Assembly: GCA_027014065.1 (NCBI GenBank)
Contig: JALWEL010000055.1
Span: forward strand, 1 to 14,515
DNA length: 14,515 nucleotides
Reading direction: 5' to 3'
Source of the DNA: DHVE2 group archaeon
GTDB taxonomy: Archaea > Thermoplasmatota > Thermoplasmata > Thermoplasmatales > Aciduliprofundaceae
How positions within the stretch are numbered: the stretch's first letter is position 1; each line of letters begins with the position of its first letter. The notes beneath the pieces were generated by a model, which saw only the letters and a program-made list of their open reading frames with translations, was not told where the DNA came from and searched no databases. The translations under genes were made by a program, and so were the position numbers. This document shows positions 6,050-13,342 of the stretch, in pieces.

Positions 6050-6677
6050 TTTTTTCCAATATCTCCACCACACCCTTCATCCTCTCCAGTTCTACTATAA
6101 CTAAAATTCTATTCCCGCCTTCATTTTTTATAATTTCGGCGATTTTCTCGCCCATGTATTTTTCCCGCTCTTTCTCAATTTCCATGAACTCGCGGATTTT
6201 GTTCACCTCTTTATCCCATTCCAAAACGAAGTCTTCAGGGGTCTTCGCATCGAATTCCTTCTTCCAGACCTTTCTCTTTCGCATGTCGAACCGCATAATC
6301 TTGAAGAAATCCAGCTTGCGCGTGAAGAGCTCGGAATACATTTTGTCTGGCATGTCAATAGGAATCATCTCAACCCCACTGCTCTTCGAGAGAGCGAACG
6401 CTTCTAAGTATGTTGGAACGGGAAGTCCCACTTCGCCAAATCTCTCCAACTTTTTGGCGTAAATCAATCCGTAGTCGTCGGGCTCTATTTCGAATGGCTC
6501 CTTGAGATACCTCTTCAGGCCTTCATACTCCTCCGGCGATATTCCGAGGAGCATGAGCTCAGGGGAAAAATCATTAAAAATTTCCCTTAACTTCTCCCGC
6601 TCGCTGGCCAATCCTTTCACCGTTCCAAAAATCAGAATCTCTTTCTCTCCTTTTACGATTTTCTCTGTCTTGCTCAT
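6045..6677 (-). CDS. Divergent TraB/PrgY-like protein lacking the usual histidines
   Basis: A 210-residue soluble protein. The layout recalls the TraB/PrgY (Tiki/GumN-like) domain. It has an opening ILIFGTVKG where the family has GTxH, then SPELMLLGISPEEYEGL matching the segment around the first acidic motif. A central GVEMIPIDMPDKMY comes next, then REKYMGEKIAEII, then ILVIVELERMKGV where relatives have a GxxH motif. The histidines expected in both GxxH-like positions are missing, so enzyme activity is doubtful, and there are no C-terminal membrane helices as in PrgY. The ATG overlaps the stop of the COG1395-like regulator by 4 bp (ATGA), indicating coupled translation. The family assignment rests on pattern order rather than strong identity. 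An unrelated archaeal family is possible. Confidence 0.6.
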   Translation of the reverse strand: MSKTEKIVKGEKEILIFGTVKGLASEREKLREIFNDFSPELMLLGISPEEYEGLKRYLKEPFEIEPDDYGLIYAKKLERFGEVGLPVPTYLEAFALSKSSGVEMIPIDMPDKMYSELFTRKLDFFKIMRFDMRKRKVWKKEFDAKTPEDFVLEWDKEVNKIREFMEIEKEREKYMGEKIAEIIKNEGGNRILVIVELERMKGVVEILEKI

Positions 6678-7600
6678 ATACTGCTCCGCTCCTCAACCAC
6701 TTTCTTCAGCTCATCTTTGGTATAATGCATCACTTCCGTCTTTCTTATCAAAGCAACTCCGTTGTACTCATCGTATCGCGTCTCCGAGGTGATTATGAAC
6801 CCTCTTTTATCGAGAATTTCGGAAAATATGCGTATGTTCCTCGACTTATATTTCAATTTCTTCTCATTGTTTTCGAAGCCTGTTAGCATTACGTCGCTCT
6901 CATCTTTACTCAGAGCTTCGAAGGGACATTTGAGAGTGAGAAAAACGTCGTAGCCCATGTCCATCAATCTTCTGTATATATCCTCGAATACAACATTTTT
7001 GAGGGTGTATCGCTCCTCTGTGAGCTTTGCGAAATTTTTGAGATCCACGGGCTCTATTAGCTCTTCTCCCAAGAACTCTTCCAATCTTAAGGCGATATCA
7101 ACTGTGGAGCTCATTCCCTCCTCGTAGAGCTGAATGGTCTTCCTGCTCACCCCTGCGATTCTGCCCAATTCCCCAAGGGATATGCCGCGCTCCTGCCTAA
7201 CCTTCTTCAACTTATCTCCATCAATATTTACGTAAAATCCCCCAGGAGCTACGTACACCATGGGCTGCTCATCCTCTAAAATGAATTCTTTGAACGTTTG
7301 CACCGAAATAACAGGTATTCCGTGGCGGGAATACACCACGCCATCCAAAATCTTACCTGCGCCGCTTCTGAGCCCTATGAGTATGGGAATCGCTTCAAAT
7401 TCCTTGCTGAGAATCTTCAGCTCCCGGGCCATCTCCAATCTGAGAGCGTCCGCATTAACTAAAACCTTGATTATGTAAATTTCGTTATCTCGTCTGGCAA
7501 TAACATCGAATACCATACTGCGCACCACGGGAACGCCCACTGTGAACCCGCCGCGCTGCAACACCTCGATTACGTATTTTATCATTTCCTCCTTTTCCAT
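6674..7600 (-). CDS. COG1395-type transcriptional regulator with central Cro/C1 helix-turn-helix
   Basis: A 308-residue archaeal regulator. Residues 1-110 resemble a restriction-endonuclease-like fold: an FDVIARRDNEIYIIKVL core (D32, K45) in which the usual acidic partner before the lysine is isoleucine, suggesting a non-catalytic, structural domain. Residues about 128-180 form an XRE-type helix-turn-helix, DKLKKVRQERGISLGELG through VSRKTIQLYEEG. The last 110 residues form another alpha/beta domain of unknown role. This N-terminal-domain plus HTH layout is typical of the archaeal family annotated as putative HTH-type transcriptional regulator. The ATG lies about 29 bp after a TATA box that overlaps the stop of the upstream hydrolase gene. 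It is coupled to the TraB-like gene downstream, which may be its target or partner. Confidence 0.85.
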   Translation of the reverse strand: MEKEEMIKYVIEVLQRGGFTVGVPVVRSMVFDVIARRDNEIYIIKVLVNADALRLEMARELKILSKEFEAIPILIGLRSGAGKILDGVVYSRHGIPVISVQTFKEFILEDEQPMVYVAPGGFYVNIDGDKLKKVRQERGISLGELGRIAGVSRKTIQLYEEGMSSTVDIALRLEEFLGEELIEPVDLKNFAKLTEERYTLKNVVFEDIYRRLMDMGYDVFLTLKCPFEALSKDESDVMLTGFENNEKKLKYKSRNIRIFSEILDKRGFIITSETRYDEYNGVALIRKTEVMHYTKDELKKVVEERSSI

Positions 7601-7623
7601 CTCGAAAATCGCATTATTGTACT

Positions 7624-7635
7624 ACTATTTATAGT
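7624..7635 (-). promoter_or_regulatory. TATA box of the COG1395-like gene within an inverted repeat
   Basis: On the minus strand TATAAATA (7633-7626) lies inside ACTAT-AA-ATAGT, a 5+5 inverted repeat about 29 bp before the ATG. It overlaps the TAG stop of the hydrolase gene. A dimer bound here would cover the TATA box, so autoregulation by the HTH protein is possible but inferred. Confidence 0.45.
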
Positions 7636-8440
7636 TTTCCCTATGCCTTTCCACGAACTCCATTATTTTTCCCAGTATCTCCCCTGAATCCTCGCCCATC
7701 ACCGAGTGATTGTAGCCCTGAGCGACGAAAATCTCTTTTTCTCCGGAAATTTCCTGATAAACCCTTTTCTGATTCTCTGGATTCACCAATTTGTCCTCAG
7801 AAGGAACGATCACAAGGCACGGAATCTCGACCTTTTTCGCTCTCTCTAGGGTATTAACGGTCATCAGAGGTTTGTACGAATCTATCCATAATTTGTTGCT
7901 CAAAAAACCCATCTTTTTCGCCTTCTCCACAGTCTCTTTTTTCACGAAGATGGTATCGTAAACCGCCCGATATTTTATGTAGAACCTCTTTCCGCTCAAT
8001 TTCTCGTATAGTGTTCCGATTCCGTAAATCAAAGGAAGCAATATTCTCTCTCCCGCCTTCATCTCACCCTTAATGCTTGCAGGCGGAGAAATGGCGACGC
8101 ATAAATCTCCAATTCCCTCGCTTGCCGCATAAATCACCGTGGCCGCACCTAAACTATGCCCTAAGAGAATTAGAGGTTTTTTTATATCTTTTTCGAATTT
8201 TTCCACCACTTTTCTTATTTCTTTGAGATTCTTCTCTACGCTCTCGTAGCCTTCAATGCCTTCACTTTTTCCATGGCCCGAGAAATCGAAGATTATCACC
8301 CCGTATCCTCTTGCGTTTATTCTCTCCGGGTAATCGAAGAACTCTCCCGACGAGGAGGCGAGACCGTGTATCAGAATGAAAGTACCCTTTTCTCCGGGAT
8401 AATATCTTCCCCAAAGGCCATCGACTTTAAATTCATTCAT
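7625..8440 (-). CDS. Alpha/beta hydrolase, serine aminopeptidase/monoacylglycerol lipase-like
   Basis: A 271-residue cytoplasmic hydrolase. The oxyanion-hole region is IHGLASSSGE (about 25-33), and a DFSGHGKSEG strand-turn follows. The nucleophile elbow GHSLG places the catalytic serine at about 96. A plausible acid is D216 in PSEDKLV, and the histidine is H245 in GYNHSVM. The complete triad and the length match the S33-like/lysophospholipase group. The substrate, an ester or short peptide, cannot be told from sequence. The ATG at 8440 lies just inside the upstream peptidase gene (8-bp overlap) and is preceded by a strong purine-rich site, GGAGGAAAGGGG (8453-8442 on the minus strand). The two genes therefore form an operon with coupled translation. 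No signal peptide is seen. Confidence 0.9.
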   Translation of the reverse strand: MNEFKVDGLWGRYYPGEKGTFILIHGLASSSGEFFDYPERINARGYGVIIFDFSGHGKSEGIEGYESVEKNLKEIRKVVEKFEKDIKKPLILLGHSLGAATVIYAASEGIGDLCVAISPPASIKGEMKAGERILLPLIYGIGTLYEKLSGKRFYIKYRAVYDTIFVKKETVEKAKKMGFLSNKLWIDSYKPLMTVNTLERAKKVEIPCLVIVPSEDKLVNPENQKRVYQEISGEKEIFVAQGYNHSVMGEDSGEILGKIMEFVERHRENYK

Positions 8441-10283
8441 TCCCCTTTCCTCCTATAGCTTCCTCTATTTTGAATTCTTTGTCGTTCATCTTCTTCTCGA
8501 AGAAATCAACGAATATGCGGTACCTCTTCAACCTCGCCCTCGGTTTTCCTCGAATACTATGGCCATGCTCTCCTTCTTTGAATATCACGATGTACGCTTC
8601 CTTTTTTCTCTCCTTCAGAAGATTGTAAAACATTAGAGATTGATCAAGAGGGCAGCGGTAATCTTCCAAGCTGTGAATGAAAAGCACGGGTGTTTTAACA
8701 TTATCCACGTAGAACAGCGGGCTCAGCTTCCTGTAATTCTCATTCTCAAGCGGAGCATCTCCTATTATTTCCTTGTCGTACCACAAACCGACGTCTGAGA
8801 ATGCATACGAGGAAAGCCAGTAAGATATGCCCTGCTCGCTTATGGCCGCTTTGAACATGTCGCTCTGTGTTATTGCCCAGTTGGTCATGTAGCCCCCGTA
8901 GCTTATGCCCGTAATTCCTATCCTTTTTTCATCGATATTTTCCCTCTTTTTCAGCTCTTCGATTCCCCGCATTATGTCCTTGAAATCCCCGAGCCCAGTG
9001 GCTCCAATTACCTCCATGGCAAATTCCTCGCTGTACCCATCGCTCCCCCTCGGATTGACGAAAAGCGCATAATACCCGCGAGATGCCATAAGTTGCGCGG
9101 TGTAATGGAAATAAAGCCCGTACATGCCCTTGGGGCCACCGTGCACGAACACCAAAAGGGGTCTCTTTCCCCTCCTCGCAGGTCTGATGTACCACGCATC
9201 AATTTCTTTTCCGTCGAAGCTGCGATACGAGAAATGAGTGTATTTACGGGGCTTCAGTTTCTTCAGGATTTCCTCGTTGTAATTAGTTATCTTCTTTGTT
9301 TTTCCATCGTACACGTATAACTCGCCCAATTCCGTATCGCTCATCTTCAAAAAAGCGATTGCGCGAGGAGAAACGGAGAACGAGTAAACGTATCCCTCCT
9401 TGGATATCACTTTTTTCTCCCCCTTCGCGTATTTCTCCAGAATTACATGGCCTCTGTTCATGACAAGGGCATAGCTGTTGCCCTCGTAGTCTATTTTTCC
9501 GTCCATGGTATCCAGACCGTATTTTTCGTTCACATTTTCTATTTCTCCGTCGTAAATATAGAGATAATTGTGCTCCGTCATGTACTTTCTTCCTCTCTTC
9601 CCCAGAAGTAGAATTTTATCCCCATTCGTATCCGCGATCCAGAATGGAACGTTCTCCAATAGAACTTTTTTCTTCCCGTTTTTCCACTCAACGATATCGT
9701 AGTTCACGAACAATTTTTCCGTTTTCCTGCGGGAATAGATTATGGAATCCCCGTGCCAGAACGCATTCTCCACCCGCTCATCTTCCAATTCCTCTATGCT
9801 CACTTCTCCCTCCGTGTCATATATTTCGATGATAAATTTCTCCCCGTCGCGAAATCCATCGCCGTTGAACCACACGGGAACTTGGTCATCGTAGTACAGG
9901 TCCTCGTCTTCCAATTTTTTAGAAATCAATATGAGTATTTTCCTCGAATCGCGGTGCCAGTCCACCCCCTTAATGTTCTTTGCTTCCACCAATCTTTTGG
10001 AGGTCATGCTCTTCAAATCCATCACGTACAGATCGCTCTTCTTCTTATCCTCGTCGATTTTCATGTATAGAATTTTCTTCCCGTCCGGCGAGAATCTGGG
10101 CATGGAAGCGTCCTCGATGTATTTTCTTCCCTCCGGAGATTCAATCACAATCGTGTTCTCGTATTTATTTTCCTTCATATTCACTTTTCGAAGAACGTAG
10201 GCGATGTTCTCTCCGTTCATGTTCACATCCTGAAGGTATGAAAATTTCTCAAATGTGTCTTCAGGCCAAATCATTTTAACCAC
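8433..10283 (-). CDS. S9 family serine peptidase, acylaminoacyl-peptidase-like
   Basis: A 616-residue cytoplasmic peptidase of the prolyl oligopeptidase clan. Residues 1 to about 345 form the beta-propeller, with repeats such as PRFSPDGKKILYM and DWHRDSRKILI. The catalytic alpha/beta domain follows. HGGP (381-384) marks the oxyanion loop and GISYGGYM holds the nucleophile S461. The acid is D541 in HSLEDYRCP, and the histidine is H573 in EGEHGHS. This triad and length match archaeal acylaminoacyl-peptidase/oligopeptidases that trim short peptides inside the cell. GTG at 10283 is chosen because a TATA-like TTAATTA is centred 25 bp upstream. The ATG at 10274, three residues in, is an equally simple alternative. 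The alpha/beta hydrolase follows with an 8-bp overlap, suggesting joint peptide or ester catabolism. Confidence 0.92.
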   Translation of the reverse strand: MVKMIWPEDTFEKFSYLQDVNMNGENIAYVLRKVNMKENKYENTIVIESPEGRKYIEDASMPRFSPDGKKILYMKIDEDKKKSDLYVMDLKSMTSKRLVEAKNIKGVDWHRDSRKILILISKKLEDEDLYYDDQVPVWFNGDGFRDGEKFIIEIYDTEGEVSIEELEDERVENAFWHGDSIIYSRRKTEKLFVNYDIVEWKNGKKKVLLENVPFWIADTNGDKILLLGKRGRKYMTEHNYLYIYDGEIENVNEKYGLDTMDGKIDYEGNSYALVMNRGHVILEKYAKGEKKVISKEGYVYSFSVSPRAIAFLKMSDTELGELYVYDGKTKKITNYNEEILKKLKPRKYTHFSYRSFDGKEIDAWYIRPARRGKRPLLVFVHGGPKGMYGLYFHYTAQLMASRGYYALFVNPRGSDGYSEEFAMEVIGATGLGDFKDIMRGIEELKKRENIDEKRIGITGISYGGYMTNWAITQSDMFKAAISEQGISYWLSSYAFSDVGLWYDKEIIGDAPLENENYRKLSPLFYVDNVKTPVLFIHSLEDYRCPLDQSLMFYNLLKERKKEAYIVIFKEGEHGHSIRGKPRARLKRYRIFVDFFEKKMNDKEFKIEEAIGGKGNE

Positions 10284-10304
10284 GAGGAGAGATGGAAATG
10301 GAAG

Positions 10305-10311
10305 TAATTAA
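10305..10311 (-). promoter_or_regulatory. TATA-like box of the S9 peptidase operon
   Basis: TTAATTA on the minus strand is centred about 25 bp before the GTG at 10283. It is divergent from the fumarase promoter within a 92-bp intergenic region. Confidence 0.45.
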
Positions 10312-10336
10312 TTTTTTCATGCTTGCAATGAAATTC

Positions 10337-10344
10337 TTTTTAAT
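10337..10344 (+). promoter_or_regulatory. TATA-like box of the fumarase genes
   Basis: TTTTTAAT is centred about 25 bp before position 10365. A transcript starting there would carry the Shine-Dalgarno AGGTGAT (10365-10371) just ahead of the ATG at 10376, and would exclude the upstream ATG at 10355. Confidence 0.5.
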
Positions 10345-10375
10345 CTTGTAACCCATGCCCCCGCAGGTGATTTGC

Positions 10376-11227
10376 ATGATTGATGAAATTGTGGAGGCAA
10401 TAAGGAGGGCGGAGACAGAGCTTTCTGAGGACACAGTTGCTGCGCTTAAAAAAGCGTACGAAAAGGAGACAAACGAGATGGCAAGGACGCAACTTAAGGC
10501 GATTATCGAGAATTTTACCGTGGCGAAAAAGGGCTCATTGCCCATGTGCCAGGACACGGGATTGCAGACGTTCTTCATAGACATGGGCTACGATTTCCCG
10601 TACCGCAAAGAGTTGAAAAATGCAATAACTGAAGCGGTTCGAAGGGCAACAAAGGAAGTACCTTTAAGGCCCAATGCGGTGCATCCGTTCCTGCATAAAA
10701 ACTCCGGAGATAACACCGGAAGATTTGTTCCGTACATCCACTGGGAGCTCCGCGAGGGCGACGACGTCGTTATCCATGTGATACCAAAGGGAGGCGGCAG
10801 TGAGAACATGAGCGGCCTGTACATGCTTCCCCCGGGTGTGGGAATAAAAGGGATAAAGAAAACTGTGGTAGAGCACATATTCAAATCCGGCGGAAAGCCG
10901 TGCCCGCCTACGATTATAGGCGTGGGAATAGGTGGAGGTGCGGATTTAGCGTTAACTCTGGCTAAGAAAGCGGCCATACTGAGACCTGTGCCCTCAAGGC
11001 ATGAGGAAGAGTTTGTAGCTCAATTAGAGGATGAGCTCTACGAGATGGCAAATAAGCTGGGCATAGGGCCAATGGGCTTAGGAGGAGATACAACTGTTTT
11101 AGATGTTCATGTGGAATACGCACACAGGCATCCAGCCACACTGCCTCTCGGAATCGTGACCCAGTGCTGGGCAAACAGGAAGAGAAAAGTAATGATCGAC
11201 TCCAATGGGCATGTGGAGGTGGTCTAA
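10376..11227 (+). CDS. fumA: Class I fumarate hydratase (fumarate/tartrate family) alpha subunit
   Basis: The Fe-S subunit of a two-subunit class I hydro-lyase that interconverts fumarate and malate. The 283-residue protein has the three cysteines that hold the 4Fe-4S cluster: C58 (MCQDTG), C176 (PCPPTIIGVGIGG) and C264 (TQCWA). It also has NSGDNTGRF, KGGGSEN (about 138-144) and GPMGLGGDTTVLDV. I chose the ATG at 10376 because the perfect anti-SD match AGGTGAT (10365-10371) is well spaced from it. The in-frame ATG at 10355 would precede that site and lie upstream of the likely transcript start. The beta-subunit ATG follows the stop with no gap. An L-tartrate dehydratase cannot be excluded by sequence, but fumarase fits archaeal central metabolism better. 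Confidence 0.93.
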   Translation: MIDEIVEAIRRAETELSEDTVAALKKAYEKETNEMARTQLKAIIENFTVAKKGSLPMCQDTGLQTFFIDMGYDFPYRKELKNAITEAVRRATKEVPLRPNAVHPFLHKNSGDNTGRFVPYIHWELREGDDVVIHVIPKGGGSENMSGLYMLPPGVGIKGIKKTVVEHIFKSGGKPCPPTIIGVGIGGGADLALTLAKKAAILRPVPSRHEEEFVAQLEDELYEMANKLGIGPMGLGGDTTVLDVHVEYAHRHPATLPLGIVTQCWANRKRKVMIDSNGHVEVV

Positions 11228-11803
11228 ATGGAGTATCATGAGAAGACACCCATTGCGGACGCCAGAAAGTACAAACTTGGAGATGTGATTTACATCACCG
11301 GCCAACTCGTTCTGGCGAGGGATGAAGCGCACAAGAAACTCTTGGAAGAAGGTGCACCCATCGATTTGAAAGGTTCCGTGATTTATCACTGCGGTCCCGT
11401 GGTCACAAAGAGAAACGGGGAGTGGAAGGTCGTAGCTGCTGGTCCAACAACGAGCATTAGAATGGAAATATTCGAAGATCAATTCATAGAAAAATTCCAT
11501 CCTGCCATCATTGTTGGTAAGGGCGGAATGGGCGAGAAAACGCTAAAAGCTCTTAAAGAGCACGGTGCAGTGTATGCAGCGTACACCGGAGGGTGCGGAG
11601 CCCTCGCGGCGGAGAGAATAAAGAGCGTCAAAGAGGTGCATTTCTTAGATGAGCTGGGAATTCCCGAAGCTGTGTGGGTGTTCAACGTGGAAGAGTTCGG
11701 ACCACTCGTGGTAACCATGGACGCTCACGGAAACAGCTATTACGACAACGTGGACGAGAAGGCAAAGAAGAACCTGGAGAGAATTTTAGAAAATATAAAA
11801 TAA
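11228..11803 (+). CDS. fumB: Class I fumarate hydratase (fumarate/tartrate family) beta subunit
   Basis: The 191-residue partner of the alpha subunit, corresponding to the C-terminal domain of one-chain class I fumarases. Recognisable segments are LGDVIYITGQLVLARDEAH, IYHCGPVV (about 52-59), AAGPTTSIRM (about 70-79), GKGGMG (97-102), AYTGGCGAL (about 118-126) and an EAVWVFNVEEFGPLVVTMDAHG stretch that helps form the active site. The ATG lies directly after the alpha stop (TAAATG), and the upstream GGAGGTGGT at 11215-11223 acts as the ribosome binding site. The operon ends at a clear hairpin and T-run about 30-60 bp downstream. The fumB name follows archaeal two-subunit usage and does not mean the E. 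coli isozyme FumB. Confidence 0.93.
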   Translation: MEYHEKTPIADARKYKLGDVIYITGQLVLARDEAHKKLLEEGAPIDLKGSVIYHCGPVVTKRNGEWKVVAAGPTTSIRMEIFEDQFIEKFHPAIIVGKGGMGEKTLKALKEHGAVYAAYTGGCGALAAERIKSVKEVHFLDELGIPEAVWVFNVEEFGPLVVTMDAHGNSYYDNVDEKAKKNLERILENIK

Positions 11804-11835
11804 CCTCTCTCTGATTTTTATTATCAAAATTTTTT

Positions 11836-11865
11836 AAAAAATCTGAAAAAATATCAGAATTTTTT
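11836..11865 (+). terminator. Hairpin and T-run terminator after the fumarase operon
   Basis: AAAAAATCTGA (11836-11846) pairs with TCAGAATTTTTT (11854-11865) with one bulged A, and the right arm ends in a six-T tract. The T-tract runs into the TATA box of the next gene. Confidence 0.6.
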
Positions 11866-11870
11866 ATATA
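11863..11870 (+). promoter_or_regulatory. TATA box of the secreted-protein gene
   Basis: TTTATATA is centred about 26 bp before a predicted start near 11892. The leader would then hold the Shine-Dalgarno GAGGTGA (11894-11900) ahead of the ATG at 11905. Confidence 0.6.
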
Positions 11871-11904
11871 GTATGATTTGCATGGTTACATTAGAGGTGA
11901 ATAA

Positions 11905-12471
11905 ATGAAAACCAGAAACACCCTAAAAAATGCTGTAGTTATCCTCGCAGCGGTGGCTATTTTTATAGCGATTTTAGTGGCAACTTTCCCTACGGCAAAT
12001 GCACTGGACCAGGTATCCCACGAAAGTGGAACGGAAAATTTGAACGCTGGAGATTATGTGGCATGGCCCGTGACCGTGGACAGTTCAAATTATACCCTTT
12101 CCGCATCGGTGAGTGTGATAAGCGGTCCATCAATAGATGTGTTCATCTTCACTGAAGGCCAATTCCAAAACTACAGAAATGGAAATAGCGTTGCATATCA
12201 AGACGGCTCAAAGTTGAACGTTAATTCCGCATCAATCAAATGGGTTCCTCCGAACGCGGGCACATATTACGTGGTAATTGACAACTCCGTGGCTGGAAGT
12301 GCTCAGCCATCAGGTAGCAGCGTGTCTGTGAATTACAATATAACCCTGTACAAAGGAGTAGAAAGTTCCTCTTCCGACTCCGGAGGAAATACGAGCATAT
12401 GCCTGATTCCATTAGTAATCCTGCTTGGCATACCGATGATAGCATTGGTTGTTAAGCGCAACGTGTTCTAA
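11905..12471 (+). CDS. Secreted, C-terminally membrane-anchored beta-sandwich protein
   Basis: A 188-residue exported protein. A basic start (MKTRNTLKN) and a hydrophobic stretch at about 9-30 end at a likely signal peptidase site after TANA (about residue 33). The ectodomain carries motifs of small beta-sandwich (GOLD/p24-like or pre-peptidase-like) domains: LNAGDYVAWPV, IDVFIFTEGQFQNYRNG and WVPPNAGTYYVVIDNS. Three N-x-S/T sites (NYT, NIT, NTS) could be glycosylated. A Ser/Gly-rich linker leads to a C-terminal membrane helix (about 165-183) closed by KRNVF. It therefore sits on the outer face of the membrane. An ideal GAGGTGA ribosome site precedes the ATG. No binding partner is evident and the specific function is unknown. 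Confidence 0.85.
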   Translation: MKTRNTLKNAVVILAAVAIFIAILVATFPTANALDQVSHESGTENLNAGDYVAWPVTVDSSNYTLSASVSVISGPSIDVFIFTEGQFQNYRNGNSVAYQDGSKLNVNSASIKWVPPNAGTYYVVIDNSVAGSAQPSGSSVSVNYNITLYKGVESSSSDSGGNTSICLIPLVILLGIPMIALVVKRNVF

Positions 12472-12494
12472 TTTTGGATATTTTCCACATACTC

Positions 12495-12507
12495 TTTTTC
12501 ATTTTTT
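12495..12507 (+). terminator. T-tract terminator of the secreted-protein gene
   Basis: Two T-runs, TTTTT (12495-12499) and TTTTTT (12502-12507), follow the stop by about 25 bp. This is the usual form of an intrinsic archaeal terminator. The rest of 12472-12584 between the convergent genes shows no gene. A minus-strand T-run at 12555-12551 may end the opposing membrane-protein operon. Confidence 0.45.
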
Positions 12508-12584
12508 GAACGGCGGAAAAGATATGCGGGGATAAGTATAGCAGGAGAATAAAAAGAGAGGTTAAGACGTGAGATCTATGTGCA

Positions 12585-12884
12585 TCACATCTCAGCCCTC
12601 AAACTTTTCCATATTTTTCCTTTGGGGTCTTCGATTATAAGTGCTATGGCCCAGAGCAACAAAGCAAATATGGGAAGTAGAAATCCAAGCATAAGCGCAT
12701 TGGCGGAAGTGTCTAAAAAAACACCCTCTTCTATGTATCCCATTAGATGGTCTGCAAACACCATTATCACAGTTCCCCATGATACCAAGGCTAAGATATC
12801 CACCCTGTACTCGTCTCCTTTTTCCCAGATGTACCAAAGCAAAGTGCTGATCACCGCCATGAACAACATGGTCAGGAGCCACAT
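12585..12884 (-). CDS. Small three-helix membrane protein, second of a pair
   Basis: A 99-residue integral membrane protein with three predicted helices, at about 2-19, 30-50 and 62-85. The middle helix contains SWGTVIMVFADHLMGY. The neighbouring protein has a related core, W-G-G-T-x5-I-E-H. The histidine and acidic residue buried next to a tryptophan-glycine turn could bind a metal or heme, or could be structural. The ATG at 12884 is chosen because a near-perfect Shine-Dalgarno, GAGGTGAT (12897-12890), lies 5 bp upstream and overlaps the stop of the first gene. The pair is therefore tightly coupled. The gene is convergent with the secreted-protein gene. I do not recognise a characterised family. 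Confidence 0.75.
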   Translation of the reverse strand: MWLLTMLFMAVISTLLWYIWEKGDEYRVDILALVSWGTVIMVFADHLMGYIEEGVFLDTSANALMLGFLLPIFALLLWAIALIIEDPKGKIWKSLRAEM

Positions 12885-12890
12885 GGATCA

Positions 12891-13226
12891 TCACCTCGCG
12901 GGATTTTTCACGGGCACGCGAGAGGAAGAGAGCTTCAGCATAACGGCCCATGCGAATGTAACCAGAGATGCCATCAGGACTCCGTGAGTCGCCATCTCGT
13001 GTAGCATGGCAGCGGTATCAGATGGATTACTCATGGCCGTTAAGAACGGGGGCCATGGGACAACTTCTCCATGCCAGATGTGCTCTATAGCAAGTAGTAT
13101 TGTTCCGCCCCAGAGCATCATGTTTAGCCATTTCAGTTTTAATTTTTCTACTTTCTCTTTTTTCATAACCTTCGTTAGAAGGGTCACTACGATCCCTTCC
13201 GAGCCGGGTACGAGGAAGCATGCCAT
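12891..13226 (-). CDS. Small membrane protein with His-rich motif, first of a pair
   Basis: A 111-residue membrane protein starting MACFLVPGSEG, with likely helices at about 4-20, 33-52 and 82-103. The central part reads MLWGGTILLAIEHIWHGEVV and is followed by PWPPFL and LHEMATHG, giving several histidines (EH, WH, LH, TH) near the membrane surface. Uncharacterised membrane proteins with this VPGxE...EHIWHGEVVPWPPFL pattern are, as I recall, found in other anaerobes, without assigned function. The ATG at 13226 has GAGGTGA (13239-13233) 6 bp upstream and a TATA box further out. The gene is divergent from the hydrogenase maturation protease, so the pair may be expressed together with hydrogenase genes, although this is only context. 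Confidence 0.78.
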   Translation of the reverse strand: MACFLVPGSEGIVVTLLTKVMKKEKVEKLKLKWLNMMLWGGTILLAIEHIWHGEVVPWPPFLTAMSNPSDTAAMLHEMATHGVLMASLVTFAWAVMLKLSSSRVPVKNPAR

Positions 13227-13258
13227 TTTTCGTCACCTCATGGGTATATATCGTAATA

Positions 13259-13266
13259 AAATATAA
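13259..13266 (-). promoter_or_regulatory. TATA box of the membrane-protein pair
   Basis: TTATATTT on the minus strand predicts a start near 13237. That leaves a short leader with the GAGGTGA ribosome site before the ATG at 13226. Confidence 0.5.
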
Positions 13267-13293
13267 GAGTTTCGTATTGTTTTGTAACAAAAA

Positions 13294-13300
13294 TTAAAAA
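13294..13300 (+). promoter_or_regulatory. TATA-like box of the hydrogenase maturation protease gene
   Basis: TTAAAAA is centred about 25 bp before 13322, giving a leader of about 20 nt that holds GGAGATGA (13329-13336) before the ATG at 13343. It diverges from the promoter of the membrane pair. Confidence 0.4.
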
Positions 13301-13342
13301 ATTGTAATGCATACCGTATCAGTATAAAGGAGATGAGCCGAG

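Noticed and set aside
10276..10584. Minus-strand 102-residue ORF across the start of fumA
   Set aside because: It is opposite conserved fumA codons and across the divergent promoter region, with no recognisable protein features.
10588..11500. Minus-strand ORFs opposite the fumarase genes
   Set aside because: They are shadows of strongly conserved fumarase codons and have no family motifs of their own.
12580..12987. Plus-strand 135-residue ORF opposite the membrane-protein pair
   Set aside because: The minus-strand genes both have near-perfect Shine-Dalgarno sites and coherent membrane helices. The plus frame has neither.
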